Positions 45,975 to 58,890 of a stretch of 64,000 nt of DNA are shown in pieces. The first letter of the stretch is position 1; every line of letters begins with the position of its first letter. The notes under the pieces are model-generated. The model made no database searches. It was given only the letters and a program-made list of their open reading frames with translations, and was not told where the DNA came from. A program made the position numbers and the translations under genes. The stretch comes from Pleodorina starrii (lineage: Eukaryota; Chlorophyta; Chlorophyceae; Chlamydomonadales; Volvocaceae): positions 248,001-312,000 of the forward strand of contig BRXU01000050.1 of assembly GCA_030267565.1 (NCBI GenBank), read 5' to 3'.

Positions 45975-48900
45975 TCAACGGAAGCGATAAGTGCCGGCCG
46001 GTGGTGCCACGGACTCCAGGGGGGCCCTGCCCGCCACCTGCACCTCCACCAGCGCTCGCATCTCCCGCTGGCACCAGGCCAACACCACCTCCCGCCCGGC
46101 CTCCTCGCCGCCACACTGCACGGCCGCCCGGACCTCCGCCGCCACCTGCTCCGGTAGCGCCGCCGACGAAGACGACGCCAGAACCAGCGGGCACCACAGC
46201 GGTTCGAAGGACGCGCCGAAGATGAGGCCCCAGCGCACCGCACCGTCCGGAGTCTGGTCGGACTGGATGCCTCGCACACGCGGCTGTCGAGCTTCCTCCC
46301 AGGCTGCAAACGCCTGCCGTGCGGGTACGGCAGTGGGACGAGGGGAATCGAGGAAAGCGAAGAGCTTTGGTCGGTCCACGTGCCCGCCAGGTGTATGCAC
46401 GCACCGTATGTGTAAGCAGAACGATGCCAAGGATCTAAGCGGAAAGGGATGTGGTGTAGATGTGTATGGACCCATGGGTCGTTTGGGATGTGGACCCATG
46501 GGTAGAGCTGGTAGACACACAGGCAATCTGCGTCCTGCAACCACGCACTGATGTAAACGTGGGTAGGAGAACGTTTTTATGCCCAGGATGCCTACCGGCT
46601 TCCGGTTTGTGACAGGCGGGCTGAATGTAAGAACAGTGAGGCCCATCCGGAATGCCGGATGCATGGGAACTGATTCGGCTGATACGCCCCACCCTGGTGG
46701 GCGTACATGCCTATACAGCCGACATGCAACACCATACACGAAATCGTGACATGCAGCACCTTGCAGCCAGGGGAGGTTCATTCGACGCATACTGTGGCAA
46801 CAGAAACCCCCGTGGGGACACATACACACACACCATACCGATACACCCACCCACCCACCCCCCACCCACCTTCGGGCCAAGTCCATGCTGCCGCACCGCT
46901 GCACCCAGCACCGCCGCGTCCTCGAACGCCTGGCTGGCCCCCTGCCCGTCGGGCCCTACCGCATGGGCGGCATCACCCACCGTCAGCAGCCCTCCGACAG
47001 CCCATGCACCCTGCGACGCCGCCATCGATTGATTGATCGAACGAGGACCACCATCCAAACGGGTTTCAGACGATATCTCGTAATCAGGCAGCATGATGCG
47101 AGAAGGCGGCAGCAGCTGGACAGCGAACGGGAAGGAGGTCAAAATGCAGTTGTCCATCAAAACACCTGGTGCTGCTGGTCGTTCATTTGGAGGGGCTGCC
47201 CACAGCTATGGGTAAATACCGACCGACCGCATCATGCCAGCATGGAAGTCGGTGGTCGACTGGCCGCATGCTCGGCCGTGCCCCATGTGCTAGGCCGTGT
47301 CCGTTCCTGTGCTTCTGCAGCAGTTCTTCCCCGGGGGGATTCGCTTGATTGCTTGCCTGCGTGCACGCGCGTGCACACCCGCCCCTGCTTGCCTTTCGGT
47401 AGTTGTCCGGCGAGTGGGTGTACATCCCGAACTCCATGACCCGCTCGGGTGGTGTGGCAGCGAGCAGGGCGCGCAGCTCCTCAGGCAGATGGCGGCCGGC
47501 GACCAGCGCGCGCTGCAGCGAGCGGGCGCCGCGGCGGGCTGCACACAGAGAGCGAGGGGTAAACAAAAGATACCACAGCGAAGGGACGAAGACGGCGTTA
47601 TCTAACGGACCCGGGGCCCGGAGCCGTGAGGAGCGGAGGGGACAAGCGCGCGCGCAGGAGGGGAGGGGAGGCACAGCATAGCACAAAGCGGATTCACTTG
47701 CTTGGCCTTGCAGGCCCACGGTAGCTTGGCCATCCAGCTCACACCTCATCGCGTCCCGACACACTGCCCCCACCCACCCACGCCACCGCCACCGCCACCA
47801 CGGCAGACTCACTCGGCAGGTGAACGCTGCCGCTGGTGCCGTTGTCCTCATCACCCTCCACATCATCATCATCAGCAGCAGCAGCAGCAGGGAAGGGCTC
47901 CCCACCCGCTGCCAGGAGCTCTAAGCTGGAAAACAGGTTCCAAACCAGGCGCTTGGCCCCACTCGTGTCGCCGGCGCCACCTCCCACGGGGTGCACCATC
48001 AGCAGGCGGCCCGGGCTCCCGGCGAGGGGCCGGTCGGGGGCGACCCTCGTGAAGGTGTGGACGCCGGTGAGGGCGTGCGGGTTGTTGGTGGGGTCGAGGG
48101 CTGCCGGCAGGGGCACGTGGCCCGACTCCAGCTCGGCCTGTGGAGGAATGGAGGGGTCGCGTCAGTGCGGACTCTGGTCGAGTGGAGAGTCGAGAGGCTG
48201 TTCAGCTGGATGGACGGTCGTGTGTGGAAAGGGGCCCGGCCCGGCCCGGCCCGGAGTCTGATTTTTGCGCACGAGCGGAAGGCAAGGCGCGTGCGTGTGT
48301 GGTCTTGTGGTCAGAGGTTAGCGGCTGGTTGCCGCGCCCGGCTCGTTCGGTTTACAGTACTGTGATGTCACGCACGTCCCGGGATCTTCCCCCCTCAATC
48401 CCTCCCTCCCCTCGGCGTCCCCCTGACCCCCGACCTGCGTTATGTTTCCCAGCCACCTGACGGAGCCCCGGAAGGTGGGGGCCTGATGGTCTCCCGCCTG
48501 CGGGGAGGGGGTGTCAGAGGGAGGCGGGGGGCGGCAGAGATCAGGTCATGTTGGGGTCAGGTCCGGCCACGTCGGCCCCAGGGCCCACTCGGCTTGCCCA
48601 ATTGGAGCGGTTCGGGTTGGGTTGGTCGTCCTACAGCTCATAACTGTACGGAATACGGCATACGCCCGTGCGGCTTGGCTCTAGATGCCACGTCCTGTGT
48701 GTTCCCCTTCCCCCAGAGGCCCGCTCCACTTACCGTGCGGCGCATTCGGCTGAAGTAGCCGTCTGCGGCGATGACGAACCGTGCCCGGGCGCGCACCGGA
48801 CCGCCGCCCTGCTGTCCCCCCCTCGAGTCGTCAGTCCCCGCCTCGGTGCGCATCAACTCCAGGGTATACCAGGAAGAAGGCGAAGAGGAGGAGGAGGCGT

Positions 48901-50508
48901 AGGCGGAGGAGGCGGAGGAGGAAGAGGCCTCACCTGAAGCCTTGGCCTCCGCGGTCGCTCCCTTCACGGCGGGCTGCTGTCGCTGCTGCTGCTCCCCGCC
49001 GCGCGAGCCCTCCTCCGCAGCTGGCGGCTCCTCGGGCTCCTGGCAGCCCACCACCTTGCAGCCAAACTCCACCACACCTGCAAGCGGAGATTTTGATAAG
49101 CAAGGCGGTGGCGGCGGCAGCGGCGGCGACGGAACGGGGAGCAAATCCTCGTCATCGTTGTCATCGGCAGCGGCCACGGAAGCGGCAGCGGATGCAGAGG
49201 CGTTGGCGTGTTGGCGTTACGCAACCTCTCGGTTCCATTCCTGTTTAGGACACACGGACGGCAACGCGCAGCAGTCGCCTCCCCCCCATCCACACACACA
49301 CACACACTAACCCCCATCCTCTCACCCTCAGGCAGCGACGCGTACAGAGCGGACCGCAGCGAGTTCCATGGCAGCATGGCCCCCCTGGGGAATCCCTCCT
49401 GCTCCAGGCTGTCCAGCGGCTGGAAGGCCGTCCGCCAGGGCATCCGCTCGCCGGTCTCGTCGTTGTACTGGAAGGATGCGGACAGGAAGGCGGCATCACG
49501 CAGGAGCCTGTGGGGCGGGTTGGTTGGTTGGTTGGTTGGTTGGTTGGTTGGTTAGTTGGGGAGTGCTGCCACGCGTGAATCGTGTTTTGCGGGTTTGAGG
49601 AACCACAGGGAAGGTGGGGCCGTGCGTGCAAGTGCAGTCTGCGGTGGGGATGCAAACAGGCGTTGGCGCTTGCTGTCGCACGTTGCAGGGTGCACGTCCA
49701 CACAACATCCACGCAGCGCATGTCCCCACCTGATGAGTGCGGGCGGGTCTATGGCCTGCAGGGCCCGCGCACCGTTGACGAAGAACAGAACACCGGCGCC
49801 CTGCTGTGTGTAGGCGGGGCTCGCCTCGAACACCTGCGGGGGGTTGGGGGCGAGCACGGGAGGTTCCCATTCAGCCGCCGGGCTACCGAGGGCAGGAGTG
49901 CCGAAGCAGGTCCGTTGCATGTTGCCGTGATGGAATCTGCGGCCATGAAACTGCCGTACCGCACGTGTCGTTTCGTCTCGGCAGCAGGATACAGGAAACC
50001 TGGGCCTGGATACCTTACACTCCGTGGATTAAACCCCGTGCACCTTCTCACCCCTGCGCATCACGCCTTTTACCTTGATCTTCAGTTCGGGCAGGACCCG
50101 CAGCAGCGCGAGGGCCACGGACAGACCCGCGGGTCCGCCCCCAACCACCGCCACATCGAGATCCGACCAGCCTGGCTCGCACGGCGCCGCGGCGGGCTCA
50201 CAGGAAGCTGCCTGAGACGTTGCGGCTGCGGGGGCTGCAGCAGCGGCAGTGGCAGCAGCACCCGCGCGGGGGCCCAGGGCCACGACCGGTGTCCTCCGGG
50301 AGCGGCACGGAATACAATAGGATCCCTTGGCGCTTGCGATGAGGTGCGAGTGCGGGTTGGTCAGCGGTTGATGAGGCCGTAGTAAGTGGCTTGTAGGGGC
50401 TGGAGTCCAACGGCTCAGTGCCGGGAGAGCTGCGCTCTGCGATGCCTCAGCCCGCCGGTGCACCTCAGGGAGCGATCCAGGACAGCAAGATGTGAACGTT
50501 GCCATCAT
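45975..50508 (-). CDS. FAD-dependent monooxygenase, probably plastid-targeted
   Basis: Flavin monooxygenase of the FAD_binding_3/UbiH type, which hydroxylates or epoxidises a small substrate using NAD(P)H and O2. Exons (minus): 50508-50074, 49833-49730, 49507-49326, 49077-48734, 48137-47813, 47538-47393, 47115-46870 and 46313-45975, all in phase (706 residues). Residues 1-110 look like a targeting peptide plus Ala-rich linker. The GGGPAG motif is at 123-128, followed by VFEASPAYTQQGAGVLFFVN. The second FAD motif LLTVGDAAHAVGPDGQGASQ is near 555-574. Long acidic/Ser inserts lie in the middle. The intron after exon 6 appears to use a GC donor (AAG|GCAAGC); the exon 7 acceptor has an alternative in the same frame. 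The substrate is unknown. Confidence 0.88.
49519..49559. repeat. (TTGG)n microsatellite
   Basis: About nine tetranucleotide copies in intron 2 of the FAD monooxygenase gene. Confidence 0.95.
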
Positions 50509-51720
50509 GACAAGTTGATAACACGTGCGAACCTCGCCTCGCACTGTTGCGCGCGATACAGTAAGAGCAGAGAACAGCTCGCTAGCCACAGCTAGCCAAT
50601 CACTTTCCTAGCAACAATTTCCTAAAAGGCAATGGAAATATATTTGGGTTGGTGTCTTATCTCTGTCTTATCGCTGTGTCACCGATTTGCCATGTTCGCA
50701 ATCACAAACATTTTCAGGGCGTGCGTGCCTCGTGCTGTGCTCGACCTCGGCGGTCATGTACAGCATCAATCTTTGTCTAAGCGCCAATATGCATAATTTA
50801 AGGGCTCGTTAGTTAGGAGCACTGAGCGAGGCGCAGTCTGTTCATCTTCCTTGGTGATAGGTTTGTACGACTTGGCGGAGTTGCGGCAGTTGCCCACCCG
50901 GACACCTCGGTGAATACGGGTAGGTTGCCCTATTATGAGCACGTACCTATTATGATCGAAAAAATTACCCTGGCGCAACCATGCTACGGATAGCAAATCG
51001 CGGTACCCGCAGCGCACCCGCAGCGCTGATTTGGGAGTCCACGCTGCTCCTACCTCAAGCATAACTGGTACCGGTACACCTAGAACCACACCTCGCCAAA
51101 ACTTCGATGCACCAAACTGCTACTGCCTCGAGGGAGATGCACACGGGGGAAGCTGGAGGGCCCCCTTTGGAAAGTTGAAGGCCACAGCTCCCGGAGAAAC
51201 GGGCGGACGCAAACGCGGCCTTGCGTGCCCAGGAAGTGGCATGACAGTGCATTCACCCGCACCGTGTAAATACCATATCCTGACAGCGGTGCAGTACATC
51301 ACAACCAACCGCCGACGGAAGTGCAAACAACCCTGAGCCCTCACCTCCCGCCAAAATCACCGTCCCATCGATGCGGTTCATCTTTATTATCTTACCCCCC
51401 CCAAAAAAAACGAATCACCCTCCTTGCAGGATTGGCTAGCGGAGCCTTTAAAAAACGAATCCTTGTTCGTTGGGCCTTTTGCCAACTCGGGGGGTCACGG
51501 AGTGCCTGCCTTACGCGTTCAAGCCGACATTTACCCTCCGGCATAATTGACAAGAAGGATTAGGTAGCGGGCCCGCACGACAACACACCCCAACACAGGC
51601 GTCCCGACATAGCACCATACGTGACGACACAGGCGGGACAGGTTGCAACGGCGCTAGGGCTATGTAACCCAAACGTATGTGCCGGTCAAGACCAGCAGGT
51701 AGCTCAATTTCCCGTGAGTG
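50509..51720. other. Intergenic, no gene seen
   Basis: Mixed to AT-rich sequence holding the promoter of the FAD monooxygenase (right of 50508) and the 3' flank of the Rieske oxygenase ending at 51721. No other feature is supported. Confidence 0.4.
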
Positions 51721-54700
51721 TCAGTGCTTGTCCGCGTGCACGTAGTCCACGAAAATGAACTGCTGGCGCAGCGCACGCAGCCCCGCCACCGCCGCCCCGG
51801 CCGCCGCCGCCGCCAGCAGCCCCAGCCCGGTGGCCGGCGCCAGCAGCGGCAGCCCCAGCATCGCCCGGGCCAGCAGCCAGGCAGCCGCCAGCAGCCCCGC
51901 CGCGGCCGCCACACCAGTCGCCACGTCCACGTTGCGCAGCGCCTGGGGCAGTGGGAGGGTGGGGTGAGCGCGGAAGGACGCGTGTGGCCGCGAGGGAATG
52001 CAGGAATGGGCCGCGAGGGAATGCACGAGAATGCATCGAGGCCAGCTTCCTTCAGGTGTCTACACTCCCCCTCCGTGTCGAGCCCCACGAATGAATAATT
52101 TGGTCCCACGCCATCTTCATTGCTGCACCGGGGAGTCCCGGCTCCCGGGACTAAAACGCCTCCCGAGCACGTCCACGAGATGCCCCCCCCAAGCACAACC
52201 GCCCAAAGCCCCAAAGCTGGTCGGAAACCGCCCCAACAGATGCGCTCACCTTCTGGCAGTGCCTGCAGTGCGCCGTGTGCTGCGAGTAGCGGTCCAGCGC
52301 CTCCCGCTTGGTCAGGCGCGGCGGTAGCGGGGTACCCGGCTCGCAGGTAGGCACCACACCGCCGAACTTGTCAAACCACCTGCATTGGCATTCGACGGCA
52401 CCGAAACCAGACCTAGGTCTCTGCACGCCCGCCCGCCCGCCCGCATGCACGTGGATTGCCTGGGCAGCGTGTACTGGTTAGCGTGTTCGCGTTGCGCCCC
52501 GGCCCCGGCATGCTGTCGATAACCCGGCTTCCGAGGCCCACCGAGAACCATCGTGGCTGGCTAGCCATGTATTGAAGGTGCACGGGCCAGGGGTCGAACG
52601 CGCCGGAGTCGAACGTGCAGCCCCCAACCTATAGCCTCGCGATTCGGCAGGTTCGGGCAACTGCAAACAACTGCAAACCACCAATCCCAATCCCAACCCG
52701 GTGTCCCAACCCGGTGTCCGGACACGCGCACACTCACTCGCGCACGGCGACGACGGACTCGTCAGCTGGCGCCGGCATGTAGTAGCCGCGGCGCCAGTCG
52801 CCGTTGGCCTCGTGCAGGAAGCGCTCCTGCGAGGCGGATCAAGGTGGACCCGCGCCCGCGCCGTCCAAACCTCGTCAGCACCCCACCCGATCCGTATGCT
52901 TTCGGGCAGACCCATGGGTCAACACCGCAGACCCATGGGTCAACGAATAACAACACACCGAGCAAGTCGCTCTGCGCGACATGCAGAGCCAGACGCTGCA
53001 CACAGCGCAGAGCGCGCCTCTCCTGCTGGTTCAGCACCGGCTCGGTGGGCAAGCCGGAACACCGCGGCCTCCCACGTGAGACGCAGAGGCCCCAGAGGCC
53101 CCAGAAGCAGGCGAAATCGGATATGCCGCTGCCGCTACCAAGGGTAAGGAAGTGTAGTAGACTAGTAGTGTACACTACGTTCCACATGGCCCCTCCCCGC
53201 CGGATCCACCTGAGTGTGAAGAATGTAGTTGTCGCCGTCCAAGACCGGGTGTCGCTGGAAAATGTGCTCTGCGGCATGTCAGGTCATGTCAGGGCGGAAA
53301 CGGGGATGGAGGCGGCCGTGAACGTCACTCTCGCGCGTAATGCGGCAGGCCGGGGGGCGCTGAGACAGGTACGGCCGGCGGCCGGAGGCAGAGTGATGGG
53401 TGCGGAACTGCGGATGCAACAATTTGACGTTCGGGCGACCCCTCTGCACGTCCTAACATGTTGGCCCGGGCCCGGCCCAGCGGGCAGCTGCCAGACTCCG
53501 CAGCCACACAGCAGCAGCAATGAAACGCGTTCGTGGCTGCAGTTCTGCGCTGCTCAGCCGGTCCGTCCTCAACTCCTCATCCTCATCCCAGCAAGCAAGC
53601 AGGAGGAGGTTCAGTAAGACCCCGTATTCGAAAGTTCGCTCCCCAGAAGAACGCACCCAGCCACGTCGTCTTCTCGACCAGGCCGTAGATCGTCTCGACC
53701 AGCCACGGCAGGCGACTGGGCAGCCGTGTGTCCTGGCGGGAGGGGGGAGAGAGACAGGGGGGCGGGGGTCAGGCAGCCATGCGGTGATGCAATCAGACAG
53801 CTTCACAAAATACGGTGAAGGTAAATGCGGGCGTGTGCTGAGAACCTTAGCATGCAGGTGAGCATTTGGCGGTGCGTGAAGCGGTGATGTGTGTGTCGGT
53901 AAGGAAAGGTGCGTCTTTTCCAGCAGATGCCGGTAGGTGTCGTGCGGGAGGCCCAAAGATGCCGAAATGCCCACCCGTCTCGGCCCACCTCCGCCCAGCA
54001 GCAGCCCTGCCCAGAAGAGCGCGCAGCTCTCAACGAACCTTCATGAAGGTCACGTAGATCCGGCTCCAGCCCGGACGAGTTGGTACGGCAAAAACGTTCA
54101 GGGAGCGGATCGGGTTGCCGTACCTGGAAACAACGTGCAACGCACATGCATTACCGCAAAAGACGGGCTGGCTTGGATTTGTGGCATCCCCGCCCTCCAA
54201 CGCCACGAGCGCAACAGAAGGACGTCGGGCGTGTCATACGGTAACTCGCCCCTAGCCCCCCGAGCCGAGAGGAGCCGAGATACTGTGCGGTATACGACTT
54301 TGGGTCAACATGCCGGTCAACGGGGAGCTGCAGCCACAGCAGCTGACTGCCGCCACGTGCTGTGTACGGCTGCGCGGTCCCAGCGTCACGGATGCGCCGG
54401 GGGGGGAGGCTGCTGAAGGGTCCTTCCCACCCCCCACCCACTGCGGTATCTTCTCTTTACCCCCACCCACCCAACCAACCAGAGAGCTAGCCGCACCGTC
54501 AAACACGGCGCTGCGCACTCCGTCGACCCCGCGGTTGCAGGGGCCTCGCACACGCGCTGTGCCACGCAGGGACCCGCGGCGCAGGGGCCCTCACCGGATG
54601 AAGTTGGGCGCCTCGAAGACGGGCGTGCTGACGCCGAAGCGCGGATTCAGGGAGTCCAGTTCGAACTTGAAGCCGTCCGCGGTGACCTCCCCCTGTACCT

Positions 54701-57025
54701 TGGTGGTGGTGCCCTTCTCGTTGTTGCGGTTGCCCTGCGGACAGAGAGCGCGCGGGTTGCGTGCACCGATGGGGAGGCAGGCGCAAACCCATGCGGCCGA
54801 AGGAGCGTATCCGATTACAGGCAGGCCGATCGACCGGCTGCCGGTGCGCCACACACGGACTCCTCAACCGGAGTCTGGAGGCCGCTGCGACGACCAGTAC
54901 CACAATCACACCACGCTGATAACCTCACCCCCGCGGGGTAATCCACACGTGTAGGACCACCGGGGGCGGGTCGTTCCTCCCTCCCCGGATCAAGCTTTAG
55001 TAAGTTCCAGTCCTCACCTGGACCTTGTGGTGCGCGAAGGGCACATGCGAGGGGTCCAGAATGTTCTCACAGAGCGTGTCGAACCTGCATGCACACACAC
55101 ACCCCAGCGTCAGGGCCCGGTCAGATACTGTCACGACACACATACACACACACCACGACGACGGGCGGGTACACCGGCGCGAGCAGGTTATCAGGGGCTG
55201 CAGTAAGGAGGGTGGCTCTCCGTCTCTCAGACCTTCAACTCTCCGCCTCGCTCGGGTGGTTTTAAAATCCACAAACCCCCGCAGCGAAGGAACCGACGAG
55301 GCGACTTTACGCCAACAGACCCAGCAATCAATACCCTACCCGACCCGGGGGTCGGACCACCAGTTTCCCGCCACTCGCCTCGCGAGCGGCGCTCGCCTCG
55401 GAAGTGGCACTCGCCTTGCGAGTGGCGGGAACTCCCGTGATGTGTCCGTGCCTCAGCCATCTCGTGTGTGTCACACTCACCGCATGGGCACGTCCCGCGC
55501 ATACCACTGGGTGGTCTGGAGGTAGCCCTCCGCCTCGGGCCCGCTCAGCAGCTCCTTGATCGCGGTCTTGGGCGGGGAGGGGTCCCGGGCGAACTGCGAT
55601 CACGCGACAGGACCGGTCCGCGGCAGGACACGAGACGGGAGCAGGGCCCGAACACTACATCTTATCAAGTGTACCGAATACTGTATCTATCAATCGAGCG
55701 TGCGGGCTTCGCTCTCGTTGGTGCCCAGGTGGGCTCGGTGGTCCTGGGGAGAGCCCCGGAGGGAAGGCCATGCTCGCCGCCGCTGTGTCAGCGTGTCAGT
55801 GTGTCACGTGGATTACCGCAGGAAGCGGCTCGCCCGGACAGCGGCCCACCCTGACAGCTCACACGCGGCTGACAGCTGACACGCCGAAGCCACTTCGAAC
55901 ATTGGGTCTTAGCGCACGTCCACTGCAATACGCCACCACCCATACGGGGCACAGCAGCGCGCCGTGCGTGTCGCAGCTGTGCCGTGCCTCACAGACGGAG
56001 CGCGCCTGGCGATGTGGCGAAACGCCCGCTGCTGCGGAACCCAGGCGCCTCGAGCTCCAAAACCTGACCCTCCCACCCTCCTCAGTTATCGCAGCCCCTG
56101 TGCCTCACCTCCTCGTGCGCCTGCGCGCTGCCGTCTGGTCGCGCCCACAGCAGTCCGTGCACGATCTGGGTCGGGAAGGCTCGCACGCAGGAGCGGCGGC
56201 TGGCGCAGGCCACCTGGTGCGCCTTGTCGTCACTGCACAGCTGGGGGATGTGCGTGCAGGCGCCGCGGCCGTCGAACTGCCAGCCGTGGTAGGAGCACTG
56301 CAGCGTGCCGTCGGACTCGATGCGGCCCTCGGACAGCGGGGCGAGCCTAAGAGGGGGATGGAGGGGTGAAGGGGACGGGGTGGGAACTGGTGAGCGTCCG
56401 GATCATGAATGGAACTGAAGGTTGTGTTCCCAGGCAGCCAAGCAGGAAGCAGCCATCCTCGTTCACCTGTGCGGGCATTTGTCCTCCACGGCGTGCCAGG
56501 CGCCCTGCTTGTCGCGCCAGAGGGCGAGGGGGATGCCGAGCAGGTGCGTGGCGTGGGGGCGCGCGGGGTCCAGGTCGTCCACGACGGCCACCGGGTACCA
56601 GTGCTGCGTCCAGGGGAACGTGCCCAACTGCTGGGCCGCAGCAGCGCTTGGGGAGGAAGCTGGACCCTGAGGTTCCGCATGCTTCGCTTGTTCAACGGCG
56701 GTCAGCGTGTCTGCTCGGAGGGGGGACGCGGTAGCGGTTAAGAACGGCGCTGTCAGATCTGGTGTGCGCTTTGAGTTTAGAATATATAGTTACCTGCTTG
56801 CGCTGTTGATGCGGTGTCCACCACCCAAGATGTTGTGCGCCGCGATGTATGGCGCAAAGGCAGTGGCCTCAGCGAAACTGGGGCCCGCCGACTGCAGATT
56901 GACAGTTCCATATACTGTAAGTGAACCTGATACAATCAATGCCACAGCCAGCTTGTTCAGCAACACCCAACGCACCATGGCAGCTGCGTGGAATGCTGCA
57001 CCGGGCTGCCAAGCATTGTCCTCAT
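51721..57025 (-). CDS. PAO-family Rieske oxygenase, copy A
   Basis: Rieske non-haem iron oxygenase of the pheophorbide a oxygenase/PTC52/TIC55 family, plastid membrane enzymes acting on chlorophyll-related substrates. Exons (minus): 57025-56976, 56891-56794, 56710-56467, 56346-56109, 55593-55481, 55084-55018, 54734-54595, 54123-54039, 53732-53657, 53268-53210, 52826-52738, 52379-52250 and 51942-51721 (536 residues). The N-terminus (MRTMLGSPVQHSTQLP, then RRAPVSLRPLPLRHTSRRTT) looks like a transit peptide. Rieske ligands are C128, H130, C148 and H151. The mononuclear iron motif NILDPSHVPFAH gives N255, D258, H261 and H266. The C-terminal CRHC (458-461) is the family CxxC, followed by two hydrophobic helices. 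The exact substrate cannot be told from sequence. Confidence 0.93.
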
Positions 57026-57741
57026 GATGAAATGCTCATTTAGAACAACTGCAAAATATCTGGTTATGGGCACAACCTATCAAACACGCATGAGTGTCGT
57101 ACATGACGGAGGTTGAAATTGTCGAACCTCAGAGGGAAACAACCTTGCACGGTATCAGGCCGGGCACGTCATCCTTCCGCCATATTTGCATTTGATATCC
57201 GGTGATGAATTGCGATTTGCTGCCATCACAGTGAACCGTTCAGCTGCCGGTCAAGCAACAACGCAAGCGAGTGAGCGCCCCCATCATCAGTGACCTGAGG
57301 ACAGTTTGGTCAACTTTGGGTCAACTTTGGGCTTCGGCCGTGACAGGTTCAGGTACTATATGCACCGACCATATCCGCTGTAATCTGATTCATTCAGATG
57401 CCGGACTCGGCGGGGCCGTGGCTCCCCGCTGTGGCAAAGACAAGAGTCACGAGATGGCAAGGCCATTGCCGGCAACGGCGGACGGAGGGACGTGGCGCGC
57501 CAGTAGAGGAGGATGGGATAGGCGAGGCCCATCTGGTACAATACGGCAGCCCAGATGAGGAAATTCGCAAGCACACATCGAGCTCCTCGGGACACGGGCG
57601 TACCCGCATGTGGCCAGCGTGTTTCGGACTCGTCGGAAGCGCAAACCTGCGCAAACCAACACCTGCGACTGCGGTTGGACGTTGCGGGTTCGCGCCCGCC
57701 CAGCACGGCTTACACGAAACAGCAGCGCAACGATCCATGTG
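57026..57741. other. Intergenic spacer between tandem oxygenases
   Basis: Holds the upstream region of copy A. A GTCAACTTTGG motif is duplicated near 57310-57330. No gene was recognised. Confidence 0.4.
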
Positions 57742-57972
57742 TGTAATATGTAAGTCAAGCCCCGATGGGGACAAGCCTCAGGAACCTTTCATTTGGTACC
57801 GAGGATTAGGGGATCGAGACCCACGGACTGCGACCATAAGGGTAGCACGTGTCGCCTACCCAGAGTATTCGAAGGAGCAAGAAGGCTCATAAGGACACTC
57901 GCAAGTATGGGGGGGGGGACAATGTAACGTGCAAGTCAAGCCCCGATGGGGACAAGCCTTATGAACGTTTCA
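57742..57972 (+). mobile_element. TRIM-type miniature LTR element B
   Basis: A 231-bp element with 50-bp terminal direct repeats (57742-57791 and 57923-57972) that start TGTAA and end TTTCA and differ at about six positions. Flanks ATGTG and TTGTG fit a 5-bp target duplication with one change. After the first repeat comes TTTGGTACCGAGG, a primer-binding-site-like sequence similar to that of element A. A G-rich purine tract (ATGGGGGGGGGACAA) precedes the second repeat. There is no coding capacity in about 131 internal bases. Confidence 0.78.
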
Positions 57973-58890
57973 TTGTGAGCCACGCGAGATAGTCCCCGTC
58001 AATTCATACGTGCTATCGCACCTCGTGAGGCAGCACGTCACTGGCCACTCGTCCTCGATCATCGCAATAATTACTTCCATTACCGCTTCCAAAAGCCGGC
58101 TGAACTCCACGTTGACCGCAAAGGCCGTCAAAGGCTGCTTATGTACACGTGCACGCACGCACACGAAAAACTCTATTAAGTCATCGGAGCTATAGGAGCA
58201 TTTGCTTAGCACAACGAAAAACAACAAAATCGTTCAGCACACGATCTAAGCCGGTTGACAGCCGCGCCACGGCCCACCAGCAGTCCCGTTTCAAATACCG
58301 CCGCAACTGCCGCGAGCACTAAAACCCGGTGTGAAAACCGGTTCCCCTTGTAATCATCGAAACCCGGCTTTTCTGACCAGGGTAGATTCAAAAACGATGC
58401 CCTTGACCTCCGCACAACGGCCAGGCAAGTATGTATGTATGTATGTCTGTGTGCAGTAGCGCCGCAGAGCACCGCTGCATGATATTTCAGTGCGAATGCG
58501 AGACCGGATGCGTAACATCTGCATGCGGACGACGAGAAAAACGTCTCTGTCGATATTGACCTGACAGACTTCCCTTCACAGCCGCTGTTCAGCCCTCACC
58601 TGTCAACCAGCCACGGGAACGCGACAAGGACCGCAACCCCCGTTCTGGGCAAAGCACGCCGTGGCAAGGCTGCAGCTTCTTAACAGCATCATGTATGACT
58701 CAGCACACGTGCGCGGACTCCCAACGTACTCGCTATGCGATTGCCTAAACGCGCTTTCCACAACTTGCGAGCCGAAGCTGCAAAAACGTGGGGGTGAGCC
58801 GCCCACATTGAGTGAAAGCGCGCACCCGTGCGCGTGTATGCATGCATGGCTGCGGTCCTCGCTCCATCCACGGGCCTCTCCCTCCTGCGC
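57973..58890. other. Intergenic spacer
   Basis: Contains a short (GTAT)n run near 58430-58447 and otherwise nothing recognisable. The right end is the 3' flank of oxygenase copy B. Confidence 0.4.

Noticed and set aside
56790..56978. Start MVRWVLLNKLAVALIVSGSL as the N-terminus of Rieske oxygenase copy A
   Set aside because: Its frame does not join in phase with the next exon, and the hydrophobic part is not present in copy B. Splicing 57025-56976 to 56891 gives a transit peptide in phase in both copies.
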